From IMG/VR virus record IMGVR_UViG_3300009082_000035, positions 1 to 42,152 of that record: DNA of 42,152 nt; one strand, given 5' to 3'. The translations under genes were made by a program, and so were the position numbers. The notes under the pieces are model-generated. The model worked only from the letters and a program-made list of their open reading frames with translations. It had not been told where the DNA came from and searched no databases. This DNA is from a virus. This document shows positions 17,664 through 24,082 of the stretch, one piece after another; positions within the stretch are counted from its first letter, which is position 1, and each line of letters starts with the position of its first letter.

Positions 17664-18122
17664 TTATTGAGGTTTCTTTCGGTATTCTTTATTTTCGTGT
17701 CGTTTAATCCAATTACAGTTACAACATAAAATTTGATACCTTTTTTCCCCCTTTAAAAAACTTTTTAAAACGTTCGGATAATAACTTTTCCTGGATTGAA
17801 TTTTTCTTTCTTTTATTCCATCTCCATTGACATGATCTATCTGCAAAGCCCTATAGTCATTAAAACCACACTTAATACATTTTCCACCCATTCCGTCCAG
17901 TGTTTTCTTTCTTAATTCTATCCTTCTAATCCTGTTCCTGTCAATATGATTTTTTTCATAGCGGATTTCGTTTTCTCTGGCTTTTCCAGATTCTCTGTAT
18001 TGTTTTATGTATTTTTTTCTCTTATCTGACTTTTTAAATTTTTCAACACTTTTTCTCCATGCTTCTGTTTTCTTATAAGCTCTTTGATATTTTAAAATGT
18101 CTTGTGGGTTTTTATATGGCAT
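17664..18122 (-). CDS. HNH endonuclease (probable free-standing homing endonuclease)
   Basis: A 152-residue protein. Residues 1-75 are a very basic helical region. The HNH core follows: zinc pair C82/C85 (CIKCG), catalytic segment IDHVNGDG with Asp96-His97, then CCNCNWIKRHEN with C134, C136 and His142. It lies between large terminase and portal, a common landing place for mobile HNH genes. Alternatively, an HNH nuclease beside terminase can help packaging cleavage, as in some HK97-like phages. The 17-base gap after terminase contains ATAGTAT and ATACTAT around ACC, a small hairpin. Confidence 0.75.
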   Translation of the reverse strand: MPYKNPQDILKYQRAYKKTEAWRKSVEKFKKSDKRKKYIKQYRESGKARENEIRYEKNHIDRNRIRRIELRKKTLDGMGGKCIKCGFNDYRALQIDHVNGDGIKERKIQSRKSYYPNVLKSFLKGEKRYQILCCNCNWIKRHENKEYRKKPQ

Positions 18123-18139
18123 CTCTATAGTATACCATA

Positions 18140-19882
18140 CTATTGAGCTTCACCAAACATCGCTTTTCCTAAAGAGAACCCTTCTCGATCAGAAGAAGTG
18201 TCGACCCACTTCCCTTGCTCTTGAAGTATCGCATATCCAATAGCACCAGCCATAATGACATCGTCATTTTTGTTTGCGAGGGCCTCCGGGCGCCCCTTGG
18301 CGTTTCGAAGGAATGTAACCATCTCAGAAAGTATCGCAGTAGGGAATCCAGTATTTTTTCTCAGAAATACAGCTTTGAGCGCAGCCAGACAAAATGGTCT
18401 AGTTGAGCTGGTTGTCTTCCATCCAAAAAATTTAGTGACAGTTTTTGTAATATCATCGAATATTTTTCGATAATAAAGATTTAGGTACCCAAGCTTATCA
18501 AGCCCGTCATTTACCCAAAGACCATCCTTGTTACTTTCAATTCCTAGCAGTGCCCAATTAAAATATTTTCCAACATTAAATGCATCGGTGATAAATTCAT
18601 CGGGGGCAACTTGTGATTTATAGACTGCATCACATTCTTCTGTTTTGTGGTTAATGACATATAAAACTTGCGCATCTCCGTGAGCCAACCCTTCCGCGGT
18701 ATCTCCTCCAATAATATATTTTGTTCCAATTTCAGGTTTATTAAAAACCTCCAAGCGACCTGTTGATAACTCTTGAAAAACAAGTTCGCCTTTTTCGTTC
18801 GCAACCAGCTCACCTCTTGTTCCGTGCTTCGCAGTCTGTAACATAGAAAAAACTTTAGATGTTGGAAAGTAGGTTTGTCCGGTAGAAAGGAACGCTTCCT
18901 CTGGGGTGGTGGGGTACTCTTGGTGCAATCGATGAACTGAGTCAGTCGCACCCTTACCACCCATCTGAATAAATTTCATGTAATAATATGTTATTTCGCG
19001 GTCAGTCAAATTGTGTTCCTTCTGGTACTCAGCAAAATCAATTTCTCCAATTTCCATAGTTTCAACTGGAATATTCTCAGTAATTTTTTTCATTTCCATA
19101 TCGTCATACTGCCAGTTGTAAAAATGAGGCAGGAACATAACTCTCGATTTCATTGGAGTGATGGTGTCTCGAACCAGCCAGCTCTCTTGGAATATTTCGT
19201 AAAATCTTCCCGCCATACCTTCCGCAGTCGATTCAATAAAAATAAATCCATCAAAAGGAACAGCTGGGAAAGTATCTCCCTCTACCTGTGCAGCATTCTT
19301 TGGATATAGAACGCACATCTTAGCAAACTCAGAAATATGCACATAAAAATAAGTTCCAGATCTTCCGGATGCAGACACCTGGATGCTCGAGGTAGAACCA
19401 GCCTCGGGGCCATAATCAACCACCACCTGAATCTTTTTTGCTGAGTTTCGTTGTAATTTAAAAAATGCCCCCTTAATATCATCTGCCATGTTGCGGATAG
19501 CAAAATCAATCTTTCTGTCGAATATTTCTGTGGCATCCTGAACCCTGTGCGCGACAATCAATCCTTCTCTGTTTGTGTTAAAAAGAATTTCATCGAGAAT
19601 ATAAATATCAATAAAAGTAGTGAACCCAAGCTGACGAGATTTTAAAATGATATGCCTGTGAAATATGTGGGCAATCCCATCAACAACTTTCCCGATTAGA
19701 TAGTTTTCAAAAAAATGTTTCTGCGCCCGATTCATCTGAAATATCTCCTTGGTCCCATCCTTCGTAATAATCCAATAGAGATTGTCCATCCTCCAGCGCT
19801 TGTCTTTAATAAGATCAGGATTCTCCGTTAATTGAGCCACAATCTTTTCGTTATGTTGTTTTTGAAATTGAAAATTACTCAT
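18140..19882 (-). CDS. terL: Terminase large subunit (packaging ATPase/nuclease)
   Basis: A 580-residue protein. The ATPase part has a Walker A-like KSRQLGFT at residues 81-88, a Walker B-like segment YFYVHISEFA and the coupling motif ESTAEG. The nuclease part has GGDTAEG near residue 390, then GIESNKDG, then KNDDVIMAGAIGYAI, giving the spaced acidic residues of a RNase H-like fold. It cuts concatemeric DNA and pumps it through the portal. It overlaps the 43-residue gene before it by 8 bases, which suggests coupled translation. Confidence 0.85.
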   Translation of the reverse strand: MSNFQFQKQHNEKIVAQLTENPDLIKDKRWRMDNLYWIITKDGTKEIFQMNRAQKHFFENYLIGKVVDGIAHIFHRHIILKSRQLGFTTFIDIYILDEILFNTNREGLIVAHRVQDATEIFDRKIDFAIRNMADDIKGAFFKLQRNSAKKIQVVVDYGPEAGSTSSIQVSASGRSGTYFYVHISEFAKMCVLYPKNAAQVEGDTFPAVPFDGFIFIESTAEGMAGRFYEIFQESWLVRDTITPMKSRVMFLPHFYNWQYDDMEMKKITENIPVETMEIGEIDFAEYQKEHNLTDREITYYYMKFIQMGGKGATDSVHRLHQEYPTTPEEAFLSTGQTYFPTSKVFSMLQTAKHGTRGELVANEKGELVFQELSTGRLEVFNKPEIGTKYIIGGDTAEGLAHGDAQVLYVINHKTEECDAVYKSQVAPDEFITDAFNVGKYFNWALLGIESNKDGLWVNDGLDKLGYLNLYYRKIFDDITKTVTKFFGWKTTSSTRPFCLAALKAVFLRKNTGFPTAILSEMVTFLRNAKGRPEALANKNDDVIMAGAIGYAILQEQGKWVDTSSDREGFSLGKAMFGEAQ

Positions 19883-20006
19883 CGCATTTTTCCATAGCTT
19901 TTAATATTTCTCTAGTTTTTGTGTTGCCTGCCCCAAATCTTCTCCTCTGACCAGCGCAGATATGGCAATGCATTTTTGAGTATTTTCTTTTTCTTTTGAA
20001 ATTCAT
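19875..20006 (-). CDS. 43-residue Cys/Arg-rich protein between terminase subunits
   Basis: An ATG 2 bases after the small-terminase stop opens a 44-codon frame that ends 8 bases inside the large-terminase gene. The protein is basic and contains MHCHICAG and a further Cys near the end (MEKCDE), so a small zinc site is possible though incomplete. The tight packing on both sides argues for a real gene. It could aid packaging or be a remnant of a zinc-ribbon protein. Confidence 0.55.
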   Translation of the reverse strand: MNFKRKRKYSKMHCHICAGQRRRFGAGNTKTREILKAMEKCDE

Positions 20007-20008
20007 AG

Positions 20009-20479
20009 CTAAAAATCTAAGTCTGGGATACCCCCATCTTTGGATGTTTCACGAGTAACAACGGCCGGGGGGTTATTATTAATCGTCTGATTTTCAATTC
20101 GATTCATGATTACAGCCTTTAATTTATTCCCTTCTGGTGTCTGGTTTTTATTGGGAGCACGATGTTTTGCAAACTTATCCCAGGCTTGCGCTATCGCATT
20201 CATCGCCCCGTTTAAGTCTTTGTTTGAAAAATTCTTTAATCCACGAGCTTTGTACTCAGCCATCACTGCTAGGACCATGTTGTTTGATTCCGTAGCAAGC
20301 GCAATCACTGCATTCGAAAATCCTTCGGTGTTTTCTATTTTGTTTTCAACATTTGCTGCAATACTTGGAGCATATCCAACAGAAAGGGCAATGTCTTTCT
20401 TCGAGCGCCCTTGTCCATTCAAAAGTTTAGTAGCGTATGCGTATTGTTTGATAGTTGCCCCGTGCTTAGGTCTTTTCAT
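20009..20479 (-). CDS. terS: Terminase small subunit
   Basis: A 156-residue protein. The N-terminus looks like a DNA-binding helix-turn-helix (YAYATKLLNGQGRSKKDIAL, then SVGYAPSIAA). A central helical region (FSNAVIALATESNNMVLAVM) could be the oligomerisation domain, and the C-terminal 50 residues are disordered. Order, size and the HTH match small terminase, which recognises the packaging site and loads the large subunit. The match is by pattern. Confidence 0.7.
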   Translation of the reverse strand: MKRPKHGATIKQYAYATKLLNGQGRSKKDIALSVGYAPSIAANVENKIENTEGFSNAVIALATESNNMVLAVMAEYKARGLKNFSNKDLNGAMNAIAQAWDKFAKHRAPNKNQTPEGNKLKAVIMNRIENQTINNNPPAVVTRETSKDGGIPDLDF

Positions 20480-20488
20480 ATTAATTAA

Positions 20489-20518
20489 ATAGTATCATAC
20501 CTTATAGAAAAATGTAAA
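20489..20518 (-). promoter_or_regulatory. Possible promoter for packaging operon
   Basis: On the minus strand, TTTACA (20513-20518) and TACTAT (20489-20494) are 18 bases apart, and the small-terminase ATG lies 9 bases beyond. The spacing mirrors the portal promoter. The -10 is a weak match. The element overlaps the repeat TATCATACCTTATAG. Confidence 0.4.
20493..20507. repeat. 15-base repeat copy A (TATCATACCTTATAG)
   Basis: This exact 15-mer recurs in direct orientation at 21695-21709. The two copies flank the GC-rich Cys-protein cassette and most of the control region. It may be a regulator-binding site, since copy A lies within the probable small-terminase promoter, or a trace of an insertion. 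Confidence 0.6.
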
Positions 20519-20557
20519 GAAAAGAAGGGGGCGGACGAAATAATCGCCTCGCCCCCA
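20514..20557 (-). terminator. Intrinsic terminator after Cys-rich cassette
   Basis: On the minus strand GGGGGCG (rc of 20551-20557) pairs with CGCCCCC (rc of 20528-20534). Inside, GGCGA pairs with TCGTC around loop TTATT, with one bulged A and one G-T pair. TTCTTTTCTTT follows. It lies 10 bases after the stop of the 73-residue gene. It isolates the cassette from the packaging operon, so small terminase needs its own promoter. Confidence 0.75.
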
Positions 20558-20567
20558 CCACGCCAAT

Positions 20568-20789
20568 CTAGGCATGTTTCCTATCGAGATACGCACACAC
20601 GCAGACATAGTGCCACCGCTTGCCTTCGTACAGGCTCGGGGAGAACAACTCTCCTAGGGGCTTGTCGCATTCGGGGCAGATCAAGGTCGTGTCCCATTGC
20701 GGAGGATGTTGCAGTCGCTCGATGAGATGCCGTTCTTCAGTGCTCATCCCTTTGCCGGGGTCGTACGCCTTGCGTGGCTTGTAGCTCAT
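20568..20789 (-). CDS. 73-residue zinc-ribbon-like protein
   Basis: The first 35 residues are basic/helical (EERHLIERLQHPPQW). A probable zinc site follows: CPEC near residue 38 and CVC near 63, with an H beside the second pair. Its ATG overlaps the stop of the preceding 37-residue gene (ATGA), so translation is likely coupled. The gene is much richer in G and C than nearby phage genes and is followed by a strong terminator. A small transcription- or DNA-binding role is possible, but none is shown. Confidence 0.65.
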   Translation of the reverse strand: MSYKPRKAYDPGKGMSTEERHLIERLQHPPQWDTTLICPECDKPLGELFSPSLYEGKRWHYVCVCAYLDRKHA

Positions 20790-20899
20790 CTGTGTTTACC
20801 TCGTACTTGCATGAAGTGACGAAGGCAGTACCACGCCTTGCGGAACTTGTAGGCGAGGTGCTGGTTAACAGGAGCCTTGCAACAGCAACATCTTCTCAT
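20786..20899 (-). CDS. 37-residue Cys-rich microprotein
   Basis: A 38-codon frame whose start overlaps the preceding stop (ATGA) and whose stop overlaps the next start (ATGA). The protein begins MRRCCCCKAP and continues with YCLRHF, giving five Cys and three His. It could bind zinc. A GGAGGAG Shine-Dalgarno lies 6 bases before the ATG, unusual in this genome. Overlaps on both sides and the Cys pattern argue that it is real. No family is recognised. Confidence 0.6.
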   Translation of the reverse strand: MRRCCCCKAPVNQHLAYKFRKAWYCLRHFMQVRGKHR

Positions 20900-21018
20900 T
20901 TCTTCTCCTCCGAGTGGATGAGGTAGTCGCAGAAATCACAAAACCACACACGAAAAGTCGCAAGTGGTGTTGTGTACTCGAACGAAGCGACCAAGCGATG
21001 ACAACGTGGGCACTGCAT
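20896..21018 (-). CDS. 40-residue zinc-ribbon microprotein
   Basis: A 41-codon frame from ATG 21018 to TGA 20896. The protein has CPRC at residues 3-6 and CDFC at 27-30, a clear pair of zinc knuckles with a beta-like middle (LATFRVWFC). AAAGGA, a Shine-Dalgarno, lies a few bases before the ATG. It is the first of three genes joined by ATGA overlaps. A competing 60-residue frame over the same bases lacks any such pattern and is rejected. Confidence 0.65.
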   Translation of the reverse strand: MQCPRCHRLVASFEYTTPLATFRVWFCDFCDYLIHSEEKK

Positions 21019-21372
21019 TGCGTATTCCTTTCTACTGTGACGAACAAGGTTGTTCTATTAAATTGTGAACTTTAAAATAAAAAAAGTAAAGAAAAATTTT
21101 TTAATGGGAGTCACTTTTTATAGGAAAGAGGGGGGGGGTTAAAAATAGGTGGGGGTTATTTTTATAAAAAATATATCGGGGGCGGGGGTACTGAAATCAT
21201 TTTTTATTTTTACACCCCCGGTAAAGGGAAAGGGGTAGCCCCCCCTGCCCGCCTCCCCAGCCAGTAAAAAATTTCAATAATATATTATAAATAATCCCCA
21301 CACCTGGACCCCATATCCGGGGGCCTGCCAGCCACCCCAAGACAGTGCATGAGGTGGCAACAGTGACAGCGT

Positions 21373-21467
21373 AAACGGGGCAGGGGGCAGATAGTTTTGA
21401 GAACTTTTATTTATTTAAAAATTTTCTATATAAAGTATAGGAAAATATCTGCCCCTCTGCCCCGTTT
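21373..21467. repeat. Long inverted repeat with GGGGCAG arms
   Basis: Arms at 21373-21393 and 21446-21467 are complementary over about 21 bases with a single inserted base. Each arm contains AAACGGGGCAG followed by GGGGCAGATA. The 52-base centre is very AT-rich (TTTATTTATTTAAAAATTTT). The DNA or RNA could form a large hairpin, and the centre would melt easily. Confidence 0.75.
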
Positions 21468-21542
21468 CATTTTAAGCCTTATTCTATATGGTCGGGGCAA
21501 GGGGCAGATGAAGTGGGGCAGGAAACATCTGCCCCAAAATAT

Positions 21543-21557
21543 CCTTATGCCATAAGG
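21543..21557. other. Short hairpin CCTTAT-GCC-ATAAGG
   Basis: A perfect 6-base stem with a 3-base loop lies between the second and third GGGGCAGAT pairs. GGGGCTTTTTT follows shortly on the plus strand, so it may contribute to weak termination. Confidence 0.35.
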
Positions 21558-21589
21558 AGGGGCTTTTTTAGGGGTTTTTGCTCGGAGGG

Positions 21590-21611
21590 TAAAAAATGGG
21601 CCTTCGGGCCC
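21590..21611 (-). terminator. Possible leftward terminator (GGGCC hairpin with T-run)
   Basis: GGGCC and GGCCC surround TTCG at 21598-21611. On the plus strand this is a UUCG tetraloop hairpin; on the minus strand the stem is followed by ATTTTTTA. It could block transcripts entering the GGGGCAGAT region from the right. Confidence 0.45.
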
Positions 21612-21694
21612 GGTTTTGGGGTTTTCGGGGCAGATAAACGGCATCTGCCCCGCTATCTGCCCCGCCCCCAATACCCCAAAATATACACATCTCA

Positions 21695-21709
21695 TATCAT
21701 ACCTTATAG
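21695..21709. repeat. 15-base repeat copy B (TATCATACCTTATAG)
   Basis: An exact match, in the same orientation, to 20493-20507. No good -35 box accompanies this copy on the minus strand, so it is more likely an operator or a duplicated fragment than a second promoter. Confidence 0.6.
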
Positions 21710-21713
21710 GCCT

Positions 21714-21730
21714 CGATCACGAAGTGATCG
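21714..21730. other. Hairpin CGATCAC-GAA-GTGATCG
   Basis: A perfect 7-base stem with a GAA loop, 26 bases before the DnaA box. It occupies the place where promoter modules 2 and 3 carry the TTTCAGCTGAA palindrome, so it may be a protein-binding site. Confidence 0.45.
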
Positions 21731-21756
21731 CGTACTTATATTTTCACCCCCAAAAG

Positions 21757-21765
21757 TTATCCACA
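21757..21765 (+). promoter_or_regulatory. DnaA box (TTATCCACA)
   Basis: An exact match to the strong bacterial DnaA box, within AAAAGTTATCCACACCCAC and 9 bases before a -35 hexamer. DnaA could act here as replication initiator, transcription regulator or both. Similar elements at 27040 and 34645 lie in the same place relative to their promoters. Confidence 0.6.
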
Positions 21766-21774
21766 CCCACACTA

Positions 21775-21804
21775 TTGACAGTGACAGTGACAGTGGTATA
21801 TACT
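21775..21804 (+). promoter_or_regulatory. Early promoter P1
   Basis: The -35 TTGACA (21775-21780) is a perfect match. The -10 is TATATA after 16 bases or TATACT after 18. The spacer is made of GTGACA repeats (GTGACAGTGACAGTGG), unlike the other two promoters. It faces the early genes starting at 21868. Confidence 0.65.
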
Positions 21805-21867
21805 TTCAATGTAGCCCCGGCCAGTCCCCGGATCTACAAAAATTTATAAGCATTATAAAAAAATAAA

Positions 21868-22173
21868 ATGCGAAAAATCACAAGCGAGGCGTGTCATGCA
21901 TTACAAAGTGGGTATAGATATAAGTCCGGCAATACTGAAGTTATAGCAGGGCTCGAGAATACTACAATGTATTTGCACGGCCATGCAATAGCAAAGATCA
22001 GCACAATATCGAGAGTGCTGGAAGTACAGTCAGCCGGCTGGGAGACGGCCACCACCAAGGAGCGATTAAATGGCCTTATCGGTGTACATATAGTACAAAA
22101 AGCCGGTCAATGGTATTTGAACGGCAAGAAGTGGGAAGACACATGCGAGTGGACGAAGGTAGAAGCAAATTAA
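21868..22173 (+). CDS. First early protein, unknown
   Basis: A 101-residue protein and the first gene after promoter P1. Short beta strands around TTMYLHGHAIAKIS are followed by SAGWETATTKERLNGL and a final beta pair with a Trp-rich end (GQWYLNGKKWED). Proteins with this AGW...TTKERLNGL pattern are, to my recollection, common as small early proteins of phages and plasmids, with no assigned function. Its place suggests it acts soon after DNA entry. Codons are GC-richer than in genes beyond 27 kb. Confidence 0.65.
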   Translation: MRKITSEACHALQSGYRYKSGNTEVIAGLENTTMYLHGHAIAKISTISRVLEVQSAGWETATTKERLNGLIGVHIVQKAGQWYLNGKKWEDTCEWTKVEAN

Positions 22174-22204
22174 TATAAATTAATGAGCCACGGCCCGGGG
22201 CCTA

Positions 22205-22228
22205 ACTTCTTTATAGCTATAGAGAAGT
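22205..22228. other. 24-base palindrome in early operon
   Basis: ACTTCTTTATAG and CTATAGAGAAGT are complementary at 11 of 12 positions with no spacer. It lies 16 bases before the next gene and could be a protein-binding site or RNA processing hairpin. A 28-codon frame (22183-22269) also crosses this gap and is too weak to list. Confidence 0.4.
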
Positions 22229-22244
22229 ATACCGGGGCAATACA

Positions 22245-22523
22245 ATGCAAAAATATTATATCTACATAGGATCGAACAACGAAACGCACCAGCTAGAGAG
22301 CGAGCAAGCTATAAGGACAATATCAAAGTACTTTGACGGCTTCACGGCCTATGAGGTGGTAGGATATTGGAAAGGATCTCAGGAGAAAACCCTAAAAGTG
22401 GAAATAGTCAGCGAAGGCCAGGGGGACACTGTGATAGTACGCATGATCAAGGAGCTAAAAACAAAACTCAGGCAAGACGCGATTATGCTAGAGAAAATTA
22501 ATAGCAATAGTGTATTTATATAA
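22245..22523 (+). CDS. Unknown early protein, small alpha/beta
   Basis: A 92-residue protein. The pattern strand (KYYIYIG), helix (ESEQAIRTISKYF), strand (FTAYEVVGYWKG), strand (TLKVEIVSEG) and helix (VRMIKELKTKLRQDAIM) suggests a ferredoxin-like fold. I recognise no family and no catalytic residues. It belongs to the run of small early genes. Confidence 0.6.
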   Translation: MQKYYIYIGSNNETHQLESEQAIRTISKYFDGFTAYEVVGYWKGSQEKTLKVEIVSEGQGDTVIVRMIKELKTKLRQDAIMLEKINSNSVFI

Positions 22524-22531
22524 AAAAATAT

Positions 22532-22684
22532 ATGCAAAACATAGTAATGGAAAAAGGAGAATTTAGAAAGCAAGAGAAATATCACTACTGGAGAGGCTTC
22601 CGAGCTTGCATGATATTAGTAGTGGCTCCGGGAGTATTATTATTAATAGTACTGGCCCAACTATGGGTCAATGCGAATATATAG
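22532..22684 (+). CDS. 50-residue single-span membrane protein
   Basis: A 51-codon frame from an ATG after the leader AAAAATAT. The first 25 residues are basic and aromatic (KYHYWRGFRACM), then a long hydrophobic span (ILVVAPGVLLLIVLAQLWV). It overlaps nothing if the next gene starts at 22690. It is probably an early inner-membrane protein, a common type in phage early regions, of unknown role. Confidence 0.6.
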   Translation: MQNIVMEKGEFRKQEKYHYWRGFRACMILVVAPGVLLLIVLAQLWVNANI

Positions 22685-22689
22685 ACATT

Positions 22690-22962
22690 ATGGCCCAGCA
22701 CATGGAGGTTCGAAACGAAAAAGCCCCAAAGATATTACAGAATATCGGGGCCAGTATAGAAAAAGAAAAAGCAAAGTTACACCACCACACAACCGCGATG
22801 AAATGGGAGTGGTTATATAGAATCACCGGGAGGGAGGAGGACAAGGACATATACGTCACGGAGAGGTATATTGGCCCGGGGATAGTGTACGGAAGCAAGA
22901 GAGGATCTTTTGAGGTGCATATTAAAAATAATAAGATAGAGCATATCTATCTAGTAGCATAA
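22690..22962 (+). CDS. Unknown early protein
   Basis: A 90-residue protein with a helical N-terminal half (RNEKAPKILQNIGASIEKEK), a His-rich turn (LHHHTTAMKWEW) and a beta C-terminal half (SFEVHIKNNKIEHIYLV). I chose ATG 22690 because it follows the membrane-protein stop by 5 bases. A longer frame from 22606 would overlap that gene and begins with a low-complexity Ser/Gly segment. No family is recognised. Confidence 0.55.
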   Translation: MAQHMEVRNEKAPKILQNIGASIEKEKAKLHHHTTAMKWEWLYRITGREEDKDIYVTERYIGPGIVYGSKRGSFEVHIKNNKIEHIYLVA

Positions 22963-22969
22963 TAAATAT

Positions 22970-23740
22970 ATGAAAACAAAAAAATGGGAGGGAGAGAGTT
23001 TCGAGAGTTCGAGCGGTCTAACCCCGCAATTTGCGGAGTTCGCGAAGGACTGGAAGGCAGATCTAAAAAGTATCACGGGCCCAGACTTTGAGATTGTAAA
23101 TTTTAACCGTGGACATTTTTATTTATCCGGCTTCTTGAAACATGCCAGCGGTAAACTTGTTTATTTTTCGATATCCGATGTCCGACATTTCGGAGCGGAC
23201 ACCTGGAAGGATGACATATTGATCAGGACCGCAAAACACGATCGAGATTATACCGGGGGATCAAATAACCACACGATATTTAAAGATATCAAAAAAAATG
23301 CTTTACAATTGATCCATGAGAGGCCGGGGCAAGTTGTGGAAGTAAAAGCACCGGAAGCCAAAAAGACTATCACCGCGAAGACGGCCCGGGCTTTCATAGT
23401 GGCCCATGTTATTAATGCGGATGTATCCTATCGAGGCGGGAGCCTTAAGGTGGACGTGTCTGAGTTATTTAACACCGGGGACGAGCCGGCAATAATGGGA
23501 GCATATCAAAACTATCTAGGCGGAGGCATGGCCGGGAGCATACAGACGGGCCGTCAGTTCGATATATCCGGCTTCAGTAAAAAGGATTTAAAAACATACG
23601 AAACAATGTCCGAGGCATGCAAGCGGTATTTTTATGATCTAAACAACGGGCGCGGGGATGAGTATATGCAGGACGAGGTCACGGGGCCAGGTGCGGGGGG
23701 TTATGATCGATTGCAAAAATTACCAGCTAGTGGATATTAA
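22970..23740 (+). CDS. Unknown early protein, two-part
   Basis: A 256-residue protein. Residues about 15-120 form a domain with FAEFAKDWKADLKSI, YLSGFLKHASGKLVYFSISD and DDILIRTAKHDRDYTGGSN, a pattern I have seen in uncharacterised phage proteins. A second part (about 130-256) has helices and Gly-rich loops (YLGGGMAGSIQTGRQFDISG). No enzyme motif is clear. It is the largest gene of early block 1. Arg codons such as CGG and Ile ATA are frequent, unlike genes beyond 27 kb. Confidence 0.6.
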   Translation: MKTKKWEGESFESSSGLTPQFAEFAKDWKADLKSITGPDFEIVNFNRGHFYLSGFLKHASGKLVYFSISDVRHFGADTWKDDILIRTAKHDRDYTGGSNNHTIFKDIKKNALQLIHERPGQVVEVKAPEAKKTITAKTARAFIVAHVINADVSYRGGSLKVDVSELFNTGDEPAIMGAYQNYLGGGMAGSIQTGRQFDISGFSKKDLKTYETMSEACKRYFYDLNNGRGDEYMQDEVTGPGAGGYDRLQKLPASGY

Positions 23741-23744
23741 TTTT

Positions 23745-23906
23745 ATGTACATAAAAATAACATACAGTAAAAAATTAAAGGGTTACATGTTTTATCTACT
23801 GGATCAGGGAGTAAAAAGCCTTATCTCAGTGAAGAAGACACACCGGGAGGCGGTCGAGGCCGGGCTATCTAGATTATCATTTAAGCGAAGACAATTCTAT
23901 GCCTAG
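23745..23906 (+). CDS. Small basic early protein
   Basis: A 53-residue protein from ATG 23745, 4 bases after the previous stop. It is beta then helix (YIKITYSKKLKGYMFYL, then HREAVEAGLSRLSFKRR) and strongly basic. A longer frame from 23658 would overlap the preceding gene by 80 bases and is less likely. The design recalls small nucleic-acid-binding proteins, without a known motif. Confidence 0.5.
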   Translation: MYIKITYSKKLKGYMFYLLDQGVKSLISVKKTHREAVEAGLSRLSFKRRQFYA

Positions 23907-24078
23907 AGAAAAACGCTGGAGTGCAATAGTGTGGGTCACCGGCACCGGGCTGGTAGAATATCAGTTCAGTGCTATGAGTATCCACGATGCAATTAGTTAT
24001 GTCAAAGACAACGTCTTTGACGATTACGGATTACAAATAAATGGGTCGAGTATTAGAAAAATAGAAATATTAAAATAA
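23899..24078 (+). CDS. 59-residue early protein, unknown
   Basis: A 60-codon frame whose start overlaps the previous stop by 8 bases. Strand (WSAIVWVTGTGLVEYQF), helix (SIHDAISYVKDNVF) and strand (SSIRKIEILK) give a small alpha/beta fold. Not recognised. Confidence 0.55.
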   Translation: MPREKRWSAIVWVTGTGLVEYQFSAMSIHDAISYVKDNVFDDYGLQINGSSIRKIEILK

Positions 24079-24082
24079 CAAC

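Larger units (their letters stand above)
21384..21663. repeat. Seven copies of GGGGCAGAT (iteron-like)
   Basis: Exact copies on the plus strand lie at 21384-21392, 21501-21509 and 21627-21635. Reverse copies lie at 21447-21455, 21527-21535, 21643-21651 and 21655-21663. The first six form three inverted pairs with spacers of 54, 17 and 7 bases, and the seventh trails the last pair. Shorter GGGGCAG matches lie among them. This density is far above chance in an AT-rich genome. Confidence 0.8.
21060..21867. other. Divergent control region, probable origin and/or packaging site
   Basis: About 800 bases without a convincing gene, between the leftward and rightward operons. It holds G-runs at 21130-21138, 21151-21155, 21178-21182 and 21184-21188, which are G-quadruplex candidates. 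AT-rich stretches lie beside them (for example 21268-21294). It also holds seven GGGGCAGAT boxes, several hairpins, a DnaA box and a promoter. Such a mix of iteron-like repeats, AT-rich DNA and a DnaA box is usual in replication origins. Nearness to the terminase end also allows a packaging-site role. Confidence 0.5.

Noticed and set aside
20865-21047. A 60-residue minus-strand frame starting MFVTVERN
   Set aside because: It overlaps two smaller frames that have Cys-pair motifs, Shine-Dalgarno sequences and ATGA coupling. The longer frame has none of these.
21426-21866. Open frames on both strands across the control region (e.g. 21513-21866 plus, 21426-21695 minus)
   Set aside because: They are made of repeated GGGGCAGAT and G/C-run sequence, have low-complexity products and no start context. 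I treat the region as non-coding.
22606-22962. The 118-residue frame beginning MHDISSGSG
   Set aside because: Its first 28 residues overlap a well-formed membrane-protein gene in another frame. The ATG at 22690 fits the spacing used throughout.
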